This document shows, piece after piece, positions 51,185 to 63,948 of a stretch of DNA of 64,000 nucleotides; position 1 is the first letter of the stretch, and every line of letters starts with the position of its first letter. Under the pieces are notes generated by a model. The model made no database searches. It was not told where the DNA came from and was given only the letters and a program-made list of their open reading frames with translations. The DNA is from Cokeromyces recurvatus. Its lineage: Eukaryota; Mucoromycota; Mucoromycetes; Mucorales; Mucoraceae. The DNA lies in NCBI RefSeq assembly GCF_025118155.1, contig NW_026251389.1, positions 434,001-498,000 on the forward strand, read 5' to 3'. Position numbers and translations under genes: made by a program.

Positions 51185-53448
51185 ATGAAAAGAAGTAATG
51201 AAAAAGAACTTAACATTCTTAACAAAAAGTCAAAATATGAGTTAGCTTTAAACTCGCCTGGCTCTGATTCAACAAATCAAGTTAATGATACCGTAATTTT
51301 ATCATCAGATGATGACGATGACATGCTTTATAATTCGCCGATAGTCGCGGTAACAGAACAAATAAAAGAGACATCCAAACAGAACAGTGTCCTTCAGGAA
51401 TCGAATAGTCAAACTGGCAGCGATTTGAGAAAAGATATAAAAAATAAGGAAAAAAATTCAACTAATGGATTGACGGATAATAGTAGTAAGAGAATTATAT
51501 CTTCACACTTTAATGACAACAATTATGAAAAAATATCAAAATCTAGCAGTGATAAGGCAAATTCAAATGATATGCCTATAACAATGGATGTACAAAAGTT
51601 GGATGCACAATACGATTTAGAAACAGAAACAAGTACTATTAAGAATAGTGAGAAGGAGGCAGAATTAGAAGAGAGCAGTAGCGATGATACTATCCATGAG
51701 CTGAGTGATCTACAGAAAAAATCTGATAATGCTTCACATAGAGTAAATTTATCTAAAAGTGAAAAGAATTTGGCACAGAATACTATGAATCATAATAATG
51801 AAGAGGTTAAACAGAGTCCAATATTGAAAATTCCAAAATCACGTGACGTGAATTATGTTAATTCATCAGTAGTAATTGCTGTGAAGAAGCATCCTGTACG
51901 CGCAAGTCGTAACAAAGTCATTACATATAATGATATTGCTAATTCAATAGACCTAGATTTACTCTCTTATGGTTCTGAATTGAATATGAATGCAGCCTCA
52001 TCAAACAGACACGCAAAAAATAGTCGAAAAACCACGTCATCTACTGGATCTTCAATAAATACACCATCTACAAACAAGAATGTAGCTATAAATTATAGAA
52101 ATACTCCCCTTAAACAACTAAACAGACGTAGATTTCTTCGAACAGGATTTGTTTATGATACTGCAATGTCATATCATGCTACTCCGGATCCAATGGAAAT
52201 TCACCCTGAAGACCCACGTAGAATTTTTAAGATATTTAACATTCTAGAAAGAAATGGTTTGTTAAATGAATGTAAGCGTATTAAAAGTCGAAGGGCAACA
52301 AAAAATGAGATCTTACTCGTACATAACATCATTCACTATAGAAAATTAAGAGAGACATCAGGTAAGCCCATTAAAATAAACTCAAACACGATTAGTTCGG
52401 AGTTCAAATACTTTTTCTTTTTTTTTTTTGACATTCTACCTCGCAGATCTAAATAAAAGTCGTGCAGATTTTATAGCTATGGAAAATGACTATGATTCTA
52501 TTTATTTAAACAGTAACTCATTTGAAAGCGCATTATATGCTGTAGGAAGCTTAATTGAGCTTGTTAGTGCAGTTATTAGAAATCAAATAAGAAATGCACT
52601 TGCTATCATTAGACCACCTGGACATCATGCTGAATCTGATGTCCCGATGGGATTTTGCTTATTTAATAACGTTGCTATTGCTACTAAAGCTTGTATGAAA
52701 CAATTAAATGTTAAAAAAATCTTAATTGTTGACTGGTAAGACTTATATGGGTTTTTTTTTTCTTATTCTGGAGAGTGCAAAGAAAATTTATTAATACATT
52801 GAATTTGATGGTTCTTTTTAGGGATATTCATTTTGGTAACGGAACTCAAAGTATATTTTCAGAAGACCCTAATGTTCTCTATATTTCATTGCATCGATAT
52901 GAGGATGGTTCATTTTATCCTAGTGATAGAAAAGGCTCAGCTGAATACACAGGCCATGGAAAAGGTATAGGAAAAACAGTAAACATACCATGGCCATGTG
53001 CTGGTATGACGGATGCTGATTATATTTATGCCTTCCGTGAAATTGTTATACCTATTGCTATGGAATTTAGCCCAGATATTGTAATTGGTAACCATTTTTT
53101 AATGAACAAAAAAAAAAAAAAATGAAAATTTATAGATTATATATGATAGTTTCTGCTGGTTTTGACGCTGCTTGTAACGACCCTATTGGTAAATGTAATG
53201 TAACTCCAACAGGATACGGCCATATGACACATATGCTTAAGGCAATTGCAAATGGCAAGTTGGTTATTGCCTTAGAAGGTGGCTATGATCTTAACTCTAT
53301 TGCAGTTTCAGTTTTAGCCTGTATGAATGTATTACTAGGTGATGCACCTGATCCTGTCCAAACAGACTTATATCCAAAGAAAGAATGTTTAAAGACTATA
53401 GAACTTGTAAAAAGCGTTCAAAAGAAATATTGGAAATGTATTTCATAG
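51185..53448 (+). CDS. HDA1: Class II (HDA1-type) histone deacetylase
   Basis: Start MKRSNEKELNILNKKSKYEL; ORF upstream of 51185 is not ATG-led. About 330 disordered residues include an acidic, possibly SUMO-binding stretch (TVILSSDDDDDM). The deacetylase domain follows over four exons: RTGFVYDTAMSYHA, IRPPGHHAESDVPMGFCLFN, VDWDIHFGNGTQSIF, YISLHRYEDGSFYPS, VSAGFDAACNDPIG, and VIALEGGYDLNSIAVS with the catalytic-loop Tyr. Zn ligands Asp and His in WDIH are present; the second His of the usual VHHGNG is Phe. The role is nuclear removal of acetyl from histone lysines. Yeast Hda1 and S. pombe Clr3 carry a C-terminal Arb2 domain; this protein ends at QKKYWKCIS with no such domain. Confidence 0.9.
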
Positions 53449-53669
53449 TTTTATACTAATTATATTTCCCCCCGTGTGTATCATATTATAATCAATTGCT
53501 AATATAATTGTACTTGATAAATGATCTTTAACTTAACTTGGAAGAAATCACTCGTATAAATTAAGTCTATAGTATCAAAAGTTATTTATATAAGCATAAA
53601 TACCATCTGTCATTAACAGAGACTATTTTTATTATTATTAAAATGAAGCTGTTTTATAAAATATGTTAA

Positions 53670-55163
53670 TTATGCCTTTTTGAAAAAACTCAATAAATTA
53701 GATTGTGCTGTTGATTTCTTAGGAGTAGGTGTATCCTTTTTAGCTGCATTTTTTGAACTATTAGTGACAGGCTTTGATGGTTTATTGAGTGTGGTAGGAG
53801 TTGAATCGGTCTCGTTTTCATCAGCAGATTCCCATTCCCATACTTCTTCAGTAACTAATGAATAACAGTCATTATGAAGTGAAGTTAGTCATGATATTTT
53901 TAAATTAATTGACTTTTATTTACCAAGAAATCCACGGGCATTTCGAGTCGTCTTTTTCTTAAGGACTTTTTTTCTTGTCTTTGAAGATGATGATGTAGTG
54001 TTTGAAACGGTTTGTATATTTTCATTGCTTGCTCTTGTCTGTTCTTTATTATTTTCCACATCTTCCATAACAATATCATCATCATTTTCTTCTGTTTTCA
54101 TATCTTCAATAGGTAAAGGCTTACTCATATGTTCATCTTCATCATCTGAGAAAATATCTGAAGCTTTAATTGATGTTTTCGCCATACGTTTTTCTATATC
54201 ATCTTATATATTTTAGAAAAAGATAAATAAACTTAATGTATGATAGCTACTAAATTCAATACAATTATCTTTATTACCATTCTCGTCTTTGGTTTTAGGC
54301 TCATCAGCTATCTTTTTACTACTTGCTGTGGTCTTTTCGATCTGTTCTGCACTAGATTTGTTGGCCTTTGGAGTAGAGATAGCTTGTTTCTTTGTGGTTG
54401 CTGGCCCAAATGACAAAGTGCCCTTTCTTTTCACTGCATTAGTAGTAGTAGTGGATTTGGGAGTTGTCGTCGTCATAATAGGCTTAGTATTTATTGTGTT
54501 TGTGGTTACATTGCTTTTAATAACAGGCTGGTCTTTCTTTTCGGATAAACGATTTGATGCAATATTCTTTAAACGAGCATTCGTATTTTTTAGAATGCCA
54601 CATTTAACACGATCTTCAATTGCTAATCTAGGTGCTTCCTTACAAGCTGTATACAAAATAGAAAAATCATCTGGATTAAAGGACGTCAGACTGTAAACAT
54701 GAAGTCCCGTAATTTCTTTGTATTTTTTCTTAGTTTCTATTGTATCATTTGCGAATCAATAAAGGAGGATTATTATTATTTTTTTTTCCTTCGTTACCTT
54801 CAAGATCTGAATCTTTTACAAGCTGGATGGTGAAATGATTATTCTGTAAAACTCTTCCTGTAATACAATAAACAGCATGAACATTTACTTGCTTCTTTGA
54901 AAAATCATATAAAACCCTAAAATGACGTTTATTTACATGTTTTTTTTTAACAATAATAAAAACAACGAAAAAAAAAAAGAAACTTTACTGTTTTGCTGTA
55001 TTAACATGAATTCCTAAAGATCTGGCCAAGGATTTATATGTAACCTTAATTGATTACTAAAGTTATAAGATATTAACTTTAAAAAAATACTAAATAAAAA
55101 AAAACGTACTGGTTTATTTTCTTGAATAACAGTTATATTCAAGTAATCGTCATAGTCGCTCAT
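53670..55163 (-). CDS. POLD3: DNA polymerase delta subunit 3 (POLD3/Cdc27)
   Basis: About six exons from MSDYDDYLNITVIQENKP. The N-terminal winged-helix part reads VTYKSLARSLGIHVN, YDFSKKQVNVHAVYCITG and NNHFTIQLVKD. A long disordered, Lys/Ser/Thr-rich middle (TLSFGPATTKKQ) follows, then an acidic stretch (DIFSDDEDEHM) and a C-terminus with the PCNA-interaction box QSNLLSFFKKA at the very end. That PIP box and the N-terminal fold are diagnostic for POLD3/Cdc27, the non-catalytic subunit that ties Pol delta to PCNA during lagging-strand synthesis. The stop is at 53670-53672. It converges on the histone deacetylase with about 220 bp between stop codons. Confidence 0.87.
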
Positions 55164-55350
55164 GCTTATTGAAAGATTACAAAAAAAAAAAATAATAAAT
55201 GAACGTGAAATTAATAATTTCATTTTTTTTTATTTTTATTTTTATTATACGCGTTTGTGACGCGATTATTATTAAAAAAATGCATTGTGGTAGTAGAGAT
55301 GAAATTTACGACTACTACTTACTACTGATCTTATTCTATATGATTATGAA

Positions 55351-56020
55351 TTAAATTTTAGATTTATTCTTCTCAATGTTTAGATTATAGCTTTCGACTG
55401 TAGTTTGTTCTCTTTGTAATTCCTCGTCAGTCCAAGGGATTAAATCAAATGCTTTCTCTAAGTCTGTCTCTTCAGACAATCTTTGTATTTTAGGCATCTC
55501 AAGTTTAGTGGTTCCATTCTTTTGCTCTTTATCTATTGACCGAAGACATGCAAATAAATTATCAGGCTTTGGCTTTTCTTGTGTTGATATTTCATCTCCT
55601 TCAACAACTACAAATGATTCTTGTCGTCGACGCATGTTCCATTGAAGACAAGTTTGGACAGAAGTAAACCAGTCATTACTAGAATCACATGCACAAAAGG
55701 TTTTAACTGGATATGGTGATACTGTAATCTTGACATGATCTCCCTCTAATAATGATATAATAAATACGTCTATATATCTTCCTTTCCCCCCCTTTATTAT
55801 ATCTCTTTATACTTACGTTTTAATTCAGTTCTATTTCTTCCATCAAAACTACAATATGCAGTATGCCTTGAACCAAATGGTACGACAATTCGAATTGTAA
55901 TTTTACTAGGTAAAAGCATGGGTCTAAAACTAAGGGTATGAGGACAAACAGGCGTAACCAAGGTACATTGCATATCAGGATGTGTAAGTGATCCATGAGC
56001 TGAAAGCTAATAGTTTATAC

Positions 56021-56052
<32 letters not shown>

Positions 56053-57339
56053 TATATAGTATATGAATAACAGAAGAGCAAAGAAATAATAATAATATAA
56101 ATACATATACACATATATATATATATCTGATTTAGATATTTACTGAGTATGCGGTTGAGCCTGTAGCTGTTGCAATGCATAGCCCATCAGCTTGAACAGT
56201 TGTTAAATGTCTATCATCTGCAAAAAGCTCAAGCATCGATATATTAGAACTTGGACCACGATCCACAACTATTTCATTCAATACATGGAAAGTTTGACTT
56301 GGAACAGTCGTATAACACATCACCTTTTCATTTAATGAACGAATTTGATCTGGATTGCGTTTTGATGCTTGTTCAAAGGCTTTTCTCATCCAAGCTGTTT
56401 CCATTAGCTCCCATTTGTTCTGCACATCTGTTAAATGATGTTCACTATTCGATTTTTTATCAATTGGTATAGTACGAGTCCAGATAGTATTGTTAGTCGA
56501 ATTCCGCCTTGCCTTTGTAAAACAGTAAGGATCTTGTCTGTATCGATATACTGTACAACTAAGTCGCATACGGATAATACTTTTTAATTGCCCTGTAAAT
56601 AAATTATTAAGTTCTTGTTTATATGCAGTAAATGCAAATGGCGCTAAAAATCCAAGTGAGCCTAGATGAAAGGGCATAATAGGAGGAACTTTGGTTTGAA
56701 ATAAGTTGGATGTAAAAAGAATTGTACCGTCACCACCAAGCTATATAATAATAAGGTATACTCAGTATCATCAAATCTTGCTTAATGGTCTCCAATTATA
56801 CTTTACAGTAATAATAAGATGAAATAGATCAGGGTGTTTGTAGCAAAGCTTGGGATTCCAAAACTTTAGATTTGTTTCCCAAACTGGATTTTCTTTAATG
56901 AGTTTTTCAAGCCCAAATCTTTTGGAATCCTTTAGATGCGAATCAACATAACTATCAAAAAAAAAGGGGGGAGGGGTCTTAGAAATATTACAAATCGTTT
57001 AAAGTTGATTATAACTAAATTAAGCTAATTACACTATAAAAGGATTCTTTTTTCCAAAACGTGGAGTAAATATTAACCATTCAGCAAGTTGCCGAGTAAT
57101 ATATACCAATCTATCATCTTTTGCCTTTGTGATGACTAGGACAGTATTTTTTTCTGGATCCCAAGTGTTATCTGAATATTTTTGAGAAATTGCTATAGTC
57201 GTCATGTAATGAATTAAAAAAAATATATATATATTTATATTTCTACTTTTTTTTTTTTCTTCTAGTTACCTGATTTCTTATTAGGAGAATCATATTTATC
57301 TGAATAATCTAACTCTCTTTTTGTACCACCTAAACTCAT
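55351..57339 (-). CDS. NAD kinase
   Basis: About six exons, start MSLGGTKRELDYSDKYDSPN. Key motif LGGDGTILFTSNLFQTKVPP is followed by IMPFHLGSLGFLAPFAFTAY, the NAD-kinase core, then NEIVVDRGPSSNISML and ADGLCIATATGSTAYS (NAD-binding region). The C-terminal tail (DLEKAFDLIPWTDEELQREQ) is polar and not part of the catalytic fold. The enzyme phosphorylates NAD to NADP in the cytosol or mitochondria; no clear targeting sequence is visible, so cytosolic Utr1-like is more likely. Catalytic GGDGT is intact. The last intron next to the C-terminal exon carries TA and GA repeats. Confidence 0.92.
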
Positions 57340-57639
57340 ATTTGAGAATCAAAATGTACACTAAATAATAATAAAATATGTAAACATAATAAAGAAATAT
57401 GAATGTCACATAAACAAAAAAAAAAAAAAAAAAAAAAAAAAAGAAAAAAAAAGCTTTGTTTGACTGCTTTTTAAAGCAAATAATGAAAGTATAAAGTTTT
57501 TGGAAAACTCATCATCGATATCACTTACTGCTACTGTTATTTTCAAATGATATTCGAAAAGTAGAAAGGTTCCTCTTACTGCTACATGATGTTGATTATA
57601 TAAATTTTTAAGTTTATTATTAGTATTAGTATTTTTTTT
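57340..57639. other. Intergenic spacer, no gene seen
   Basis: 300 bp with an A-run at about 57416-57440. It lies between the NAD kinase start and the antiporter stop, both on the minus strand. No ORF. Confidence 0.55.
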
Positions 57640-59324
57640 TTAATCATCTTCAGGGAGGTATAATGTTTCGTCTTGTATATTATCTAGAACGATATTATTA
57701 CGTAAAGAAGAAGCTGTTTGACTTTGTGCATTCAAGTCCCTGTTAGAATTATTATTATAATATAAATTATATCGACTATTACTTTGTTTAACACGTTCAG
57801 GGATTTGAGTTGGAGCGATGATAGTAATAGCTGTATGTTTCTTCTTGGGCTGGATAGTAAAAGTATTATTTTCATTACTAGTAGCTATTGTTTTTTCTTC
57901 TAGAATATTTTCATTGATTTTCATATTTGCTATCACAGACTCATCCATGTGTGGTGAGTTTTTACGATTGGCAAGCATTTGAATCGCTGGAAAGTGAAGG
58001 ATTTGATTTCCATGATCACTTGTACGCGTAAGGGTTCGTGTTGCATATGTGCCAATATAAAAGAGAGGGATCGTGATGCCATGTACGATCACAGACGCTA
58101 GTACCATAAAATAAATAATGGGCTTTAATACAGAACGTGCATGTGAGTTAGGTCCATCCTCCGGAATAGCTTCAATAGCAACAGTATAATAGAAAATAGC
58201 TCCAACCCCAATAGGGCCAAACCATCCCGAAAAGATAGCTTCACGCCAAGTACGAATGGCAGGTATAAACTTGTATAAAGCAATAACGATTGGAAGACGT
58301 CGAAGTATTAATACAAGAATAGCCAATACAATTAATCTCCATACAGTTATTTCTAAAGCGGGATTAGAAAATGTACTCCAAGGCTTTAATGAATATATTA
58401 TAAATAAATGTATTAATACACATATGATTAATATTAAATCTATTATCATCTATTGCAATTAAATATATACCATCGTTAGACCGATATAAACAAATATGCT
58501 AAGATTAAGCAAGATATCAACGACCTAAATGTTATTAACAGTTAGTCTCTCTTTTCTTTTTTTCTTTTTGCAATAAAAAGTGCTCTAATCACTTTGCTTC
58601 CATACCTCCATTAAATAAGCCTTTTCAGTTTCAATACGAAACCAGTCATCCCATGTAAATGAATTACCTGCGATAAAACAGGCTAAAATATCATCACTGC
58701 CAATTAAACCAACAATTCCAATAAGAAATAACTATTTTTTTTTTTTTTTTACTATTAGTATCATACATACATATATATATATATATATATAAGGTATACT
58801 AACAGCTAAAGCAATAGCAAATACTAAAAAAGATTCTTTATCAATACATTTCCTAAATAAATAAATAAATGAGTAACAGTCAGTTCGAATAAGTTTCTTG
58901 AAGATAGATAAAAAAATAAAATAAAATAAAAGAGATAGTACTTTTGTTCTGCATATTTTAAAAGTTTCCTGGCAATATATCCTGCTACAAATCCAATAAT
59001 AATAGATAAAAGAATATTATAAGCCATAGTCCAATACGCCCATTTGCCAATTGCTGAGCCAACATTCATTTGAAGTAAATAAATAGCTAAAAATAAAAAT
59101 GGATAACCAAGGCCATCATTTGCACCACTTTTTTTTTCCAGTCAACATAAATTTCTTCTATGAATATTCATATAATGTATATGTATAGAATACCTTTCAC
59201 ACACAATTATGTTACGAAGATGACTGGGTACATGCTTTTCTGCAAATTTACCTTGTACAATAGAATTTGCTAAAACCTTTCAATGTAAAGAAATTTTAGT
59301 ATGATATATATAAAATAAACATCA

Positions 59325-59357
<33 letters not shown>

Positions 59358-59936
59358 CAGGATCTGTAGGCGTAAAACATGCAGCTATCATTAAGGCTTC
59401 GAGCTATTATATATATATATATATATATATAAAATTAGACCCATACTTAATAAAATAACACGATATGATAATCATACAAAGTTAAGACCAGGAATGAAAG
59501 CCCAAACTAAGAGTCCACTAACTAACCACATATAAATCATGACTGGGCCGAGCATGATAAGAATAGATGTGAGCTGTTTTTTTAAATATGCCTTCGGTAA
59601 AGCCACACCTACAGCCATCACTTGAATAGCAATCACAAAACGGCAAAATTCGTGTGTAATAACATCTTCATCTCCCCATTTACGAATATCGATAAATTTG
59701 GCGCAAATTGGGCCAAATAAGATACCACATACAATTGCAATAGCTAAAATAATAATAAAAAAACAATAACAGTAAATATATTTCTTTAAACTTTCAGGAA
59801 AGAAAATAAAAAAAAAAAAGTATTTCTTACATGCTTCAGATAGATAAAGTTTTTCTTTGATGACTAGTGAGCAAAGTCCATATAACAGAATAAATCCTCC
59901 TAAAACTGCAGCTACGATTGATACAGTTTCAAGCAT
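57640..59936 (-). CDS. Na+/H+ antiporter (fungal Nha1/Sod2 type)
   Basis: About seven exons from MLETVSIVAAVLGGFILLYG. Transmembrane helices recur throughout. Key motifs: ILFGPICAKFIDIRKWGDED, CFTPTDPVLANSIVQGKF (the conserved paired-residue ion site TDP), VCESGANDGLGYPFLFLAIY (ND motif), SDDILACFIAGNSFTWDDWF and FSGWFGPIGVGAIFYY. A cytoplasmic tail of about 170 residues is Asn/Ser-rich. Family knowledge: plasma-membrane monovalent cation/proton antiporters export Na+ or K+ and set cytoplasmic pH. All ion-site motifs are present. Introns at about 58780, 59330 and 59410 contain TA repeats. Confidence 0.9.
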
Positions 59937-60776
59937 TAACTTGTTATGAAATGAAAATAGAAAACAGTGATAGTTTATTTTAAATTAGTTACAATTGATG
60001 AAGCCTTAGAGATAATAACTTTAGTAACAAAAATAAAAATTAGCTGAGAGGAGAAGGCCTATCGATCAATTTATCTGGCTTAATAGAAGGATCTAAATCA
60101 AAAAAATAAAATAAAATAAAAATAAGCTTAAGCTTTGATTTATTAAGCAGATCAATGCTTACGTTTAAGCCTAAATCAGTTTTATATATTTGTATATACT
60201 ACAATACTTTTTTTTTGATTTTTTTTAAATTAAAAAAATAAAAATAAAAAGGATTTCGTAGTTATATATTTATATATATATAAGGGCCAATTCTATTTAT
60301 ACTGTATTTATAATGTATTTTTTTTTTAAAGCATTAATAAATGTGTCAGAAAATCCCCCAATTAAGTTTAACAGGATAGCGTTATCTTACCTATCTCACT
60401 ATGCGCTAATTTTGCGAACTCCGCGTCTAAGTATGAAAAGCAAAGTTAAAAAAAAAAAAAAAATAACCAACAGGATATATTTTAGTAAATGAAAAAAAAA
60501 AAAAAAAAAAAGCCAAAGTCGTTTAATTGCTTTTGATCGCTTGCTGGTTTTTAATAATTTTTATTCCTCGTTATTATGTCAATTCTTCCTAAATGAATAA
60601 TTTATAATTTTAATTGTGGTATAATAGTCTTGACTTTTTCGTTATTTTAAACACTAATCATTTTTGATTGACAGCAGTCTTTATACAAATAAAAGAAGAA
60701 AAGACATATCTTTAATTGTTTATATTATAATGACGACACAGTAAGTCGAAAGAGATTGTTAACAAAGAGATTATAA
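59937..60776. other. Intergenic region, no gene seen
   Basis: About 840 bp of AT-rich DNA between two minus-strand genes, with A-runs near 60451 and 60493. Nothing recognisable. Confidence 0.55.
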
Positions 60777-62203
60777 CTATGATCGATAGTCTCTGTAATA
60801 GGGTTCATAATTCCTTCTATTGTTATATTCATATCTACTGTCTCTTGAATACCATCCTGGTGGAGGTGAGGGTGAATAAAAACGTCGGTCATGATAATAT
60901 CTAGGAGGTCTAGTATCATCATATCGATTCGAATGGTAATATCGGCCAGAAGAAAGGGGGTGATGACTCGAAATAGGTGGTGACAAGGGTCTAAGTATAA
61001 ATTTTTATGAACATTACACTGCTGTTATTGCTACGACTCATATATATTATATATATGTATATGTGTGTATATATATGCATGCATGTATGTATGTATGTAT
61101 ATATAGTCACTATTCTGATGGTGCTATTAATTTACCTGTACTCGTAAGGATATGGGTGATAATAGCTTGGAGGAGGTAAAGGTGAAGATCGTCGTGACCG
61201 TAGTCCTGGTCGATCAAACTCTGATGGACGAGAGTATGGCTCTAATCTACGTGAAGAAGAAGGTCTAGATAGTGTAGAATTACCGGTTATCTTCTTTTTT
61301 TCTTTGCTGCTATCAGTAGAATAACGTGTCCTGGTTTTGTGTTCATTTTTGATTGCAATTTTATAAGCTTGATCTTTAACTACACTGGTTTCACGTTTGA
61401 TCTTTTTTACTGATTCATGATCATACTCTTTGTCATCTCTAGTCCTTTTATCTGTATTCCCTTTCATTTCTTTATTGCTGTTTTCTACATAATTGCTCTT
61501 TTGTTTTTGCATCTCTTTTTTTACAGAATCTGGTAGTTCCCAGACACTTTTTCGTGTATATTTATCATAATAATATTTCTGTCCATTCTCAGTTATTTGC
61601 ATTACCCACGGTTCTGGTAAACTTGAATCTGTGGCTTTGGTTGATTTGTTTTTGTCCTGGTTAATTTCTGCAGTATTCATATCGTCTTTAGCTGTCTCAT
61701 TATTATTGCTATTACTTTGTTTGGATATACTAACATTGTCATCATCGGAATCATTTGTCCAATCTGCTTGCATTATTCGTTCAACTTCTTCTTCCTTTTC
61801 ATTCATAAATAGAGGTCTAGCTTGTTTGCTAGTATGTGAATGGGCTGTAATAACTTGACTAGGATATCCTAATGCTATTTCCTCTTTCGTATCTGTATAT
61901 ACAAGACCTATAATTGGATCATGTTATTTTTTTTTTTCGTTAAAAGGTTCCGCTGGTACTTTTGGTTTTATGAGTACCCTCTGTGCTTCTAATCAAGTCA
62001 TTGTTGATTTCAATACATGTTTGATCTACTTTATGTTGCTCAAGATATGTGTATTCTTTTCCTTGCCCTTCTGATGAAGTATGACTACTTGAGGAAATAA
62101 TTTCCATTTTATGATTTATTAATTGTTCTTTTTCTTTTGCATGTCTTTTATATTGAGTTTTATAATGAGATTCACTGGCTGAAGAATAATGCTGTCGTCC
62201 CAT
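60777..62203 (-). CDS. WW-domain protein with Arg/Tyr/Pro-rich tail
   Basis: Three exons: about 62203-61952, about 61910-61135, and about 60990-60777. The first encodes MGRQHYSSASESHYKTQYKR; the joint near 61910 reads KSLVYTDTKEEIALGYPSQV. One WW domain: LPEPWVMQITENGQKYYYDK, then YTRKSVWELP, with both signature tryptophans. The middle is basic and Ser-rich with nuclear-localisation-like KKIKRE. The last 120 residues are rich in Arg, Ser, Tyr and Pro (SPSPPPGWYSRD, RRFYSPSPPPG). The composition resembles pre-mRNA processing or transcription-linked WW proteins, but I cannot name an orthologue. A TA/TGCATG repeat lies in the last intron (about 61040-61105). Confidence 0.75.
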
Positions 62204-62451
62204 CTATAAAAATCGTTTTTCCCTCAAAGTGGATAAATAAAAAATAAAATAAAAATAAAATGACGATAGCATTTTTTTTTTTTTCTTTTTTAATTTCAAA
62301 AGTTTATTTTATTGGCTGAATATTCTACATAAACATGTGTGTGTATACATTTTTTTTTTATATTTTTATATATTTATATACATATCTGCATTTATAGACT
62401 CCAGTTTGTTTGTCAATATTTTAAGATAAAGAGATTAACATAACACTAGAA

Positions 62452-63506
62452 ATGAGCAAAAACATGCAATCTCGAGATGAATCATCTTTACAGTCTACTC
62501 ATTTAGTCTGTATAAATTCAGATTATATAAATACAGAAAATAATAATGTGAATTTACCCCAAGGGGAAAAGAACACCTCTTTTCATCAACATAATCAACA
62601 ACAAATAACTAATACTAGGTCCAAAACAGTCGAACATATAATAGAAGCCTCTCAAACACTATTATTCACTGCTTCAACACTACAACGTACTGTAGGAAAA
62701 TGTCTTGGATTTATAGGCAATGAGAATCTTAATACAGCATTTCTACCTATTACATACAAGTTAAAGTCAAACAATGAAAAGTTGACAGCGATTTTAGATG
62801 TGATTGAAAAAAGATATACTCCAGAATTAAACAATGAACTTGTACATGTTACATTAAAATGCATCATGATGCTGAAGGAACTGTGTGGAGCATTAAGGAC
62901 ACGATTGTCTATATTAATTCAAGGTTTAGATTCGAAATATTCCCGAAATCTGTTAGTGATTCTTTATAGTGCAACAGTAGATATTAAAGAATCTTGGGAA
63001 ATAATAAGCCCTCATTTAACTGTTGATCCCATGACTACCTTAACATCATTTGCCCAAAACAAACCAGCCACGACCATTAATGTTAAAACCCATAATGAGT
63101 TGGTTGGGTCTAATAATTCACCTCTTAGTCCACCCTTATTTTCTCCAAATACAAATGGTGACAATAGTCAATTATATACACACTTGAGACATGCTGTTAC
63201 AAGCTCATTACACGTATTGAATATGCTTAAGCAGTCTATAGAAAAAACGCTACAAGCAAATGATAATAATATTTCGTCAAATTTAGAAAAGAAATTAAAT
63301 GAACTGTTACGACAAACACAGTATGCTACTGAATTATCACATCGATTAGATAAAGATGTTGAAGCAAATATGGAAAATAATAAGGATAATATATTATTTA
63401 TTTCGACCAGAAAAGAGTTTAGTAGACGTATTTGGGAAGATACGAGTATTTATTTGAAGGTTTTATTCTCTCTATATATATATGATGATAGATTTATTTT
63501 TGGTTT

Positions 63507-63539
<33 letters not shown>

Positions 63540-63751
63540 TTATTGTAAGCGTCATGACCTTTATTAGATCTATTTCAACTGAGGAAGAATTTACTTGGCC
63601 AAAGCCTATTAAGCAGGGATGTCTTTATGTCACTCGAATGACAGCTGAAGTAGCAAAACTATGGAATAATGTCAGTACTTTTGCAAAAGATGGCTTCATA
63701 TTAGAGAAGCAAGAAAGAAGTTCAAGTATTTCCGAGCAATCACCCAACTAA
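62452..63751 (+). CDS. SOG2-like RAM-pathway protein without leucine-rich repeats
   Basis: Two exons (62452 to about 63459; about 63539-63751), about 405 residues. It begins MSKNMQSRDESSLQSTHLVC, with a Gln/Asn-rich start. The helical core (TVEHIIEASQTLLFTASTLQ, LKCIMMLKELCGALRTRLSI, DSKYSRNLLVILYSATVDIK, ESWEII) resembles the C-terminal SOG2 domain; a second half (LRHAVTSSLHVLNMLKQSIE and FIRSISTEEEFTWPKPIKQG) follows. Family knowledge: Sog2 with Mor2 and the NDR kinase controls polarity and cell separation (RAM network). Known Sog2 proteins carry N-terminal leucine-rich repeats; here none precede the core. The joint reads YLK|VIVSVMTFIRS. The call rests on recalled patterns, so it is moderate. 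Confidence 0.6.
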
Positions 63752-63948
63752 TGATAACTTATATACCCATCATAGATGCATATTTATCATCATTTTTCTT
63801 TAATTGAAAAAAAGAAAAAAAAAAATAGCGATAATTAAAAGTCTATTTTTTTTTTATATAAACATGTTTATTTTTTTCTAATTTCTTTTTTATTTTTATT
63901 TTTTATTTATTTATTTATTTTTTTCGGAAGCAAGAAAATGAAATTATA

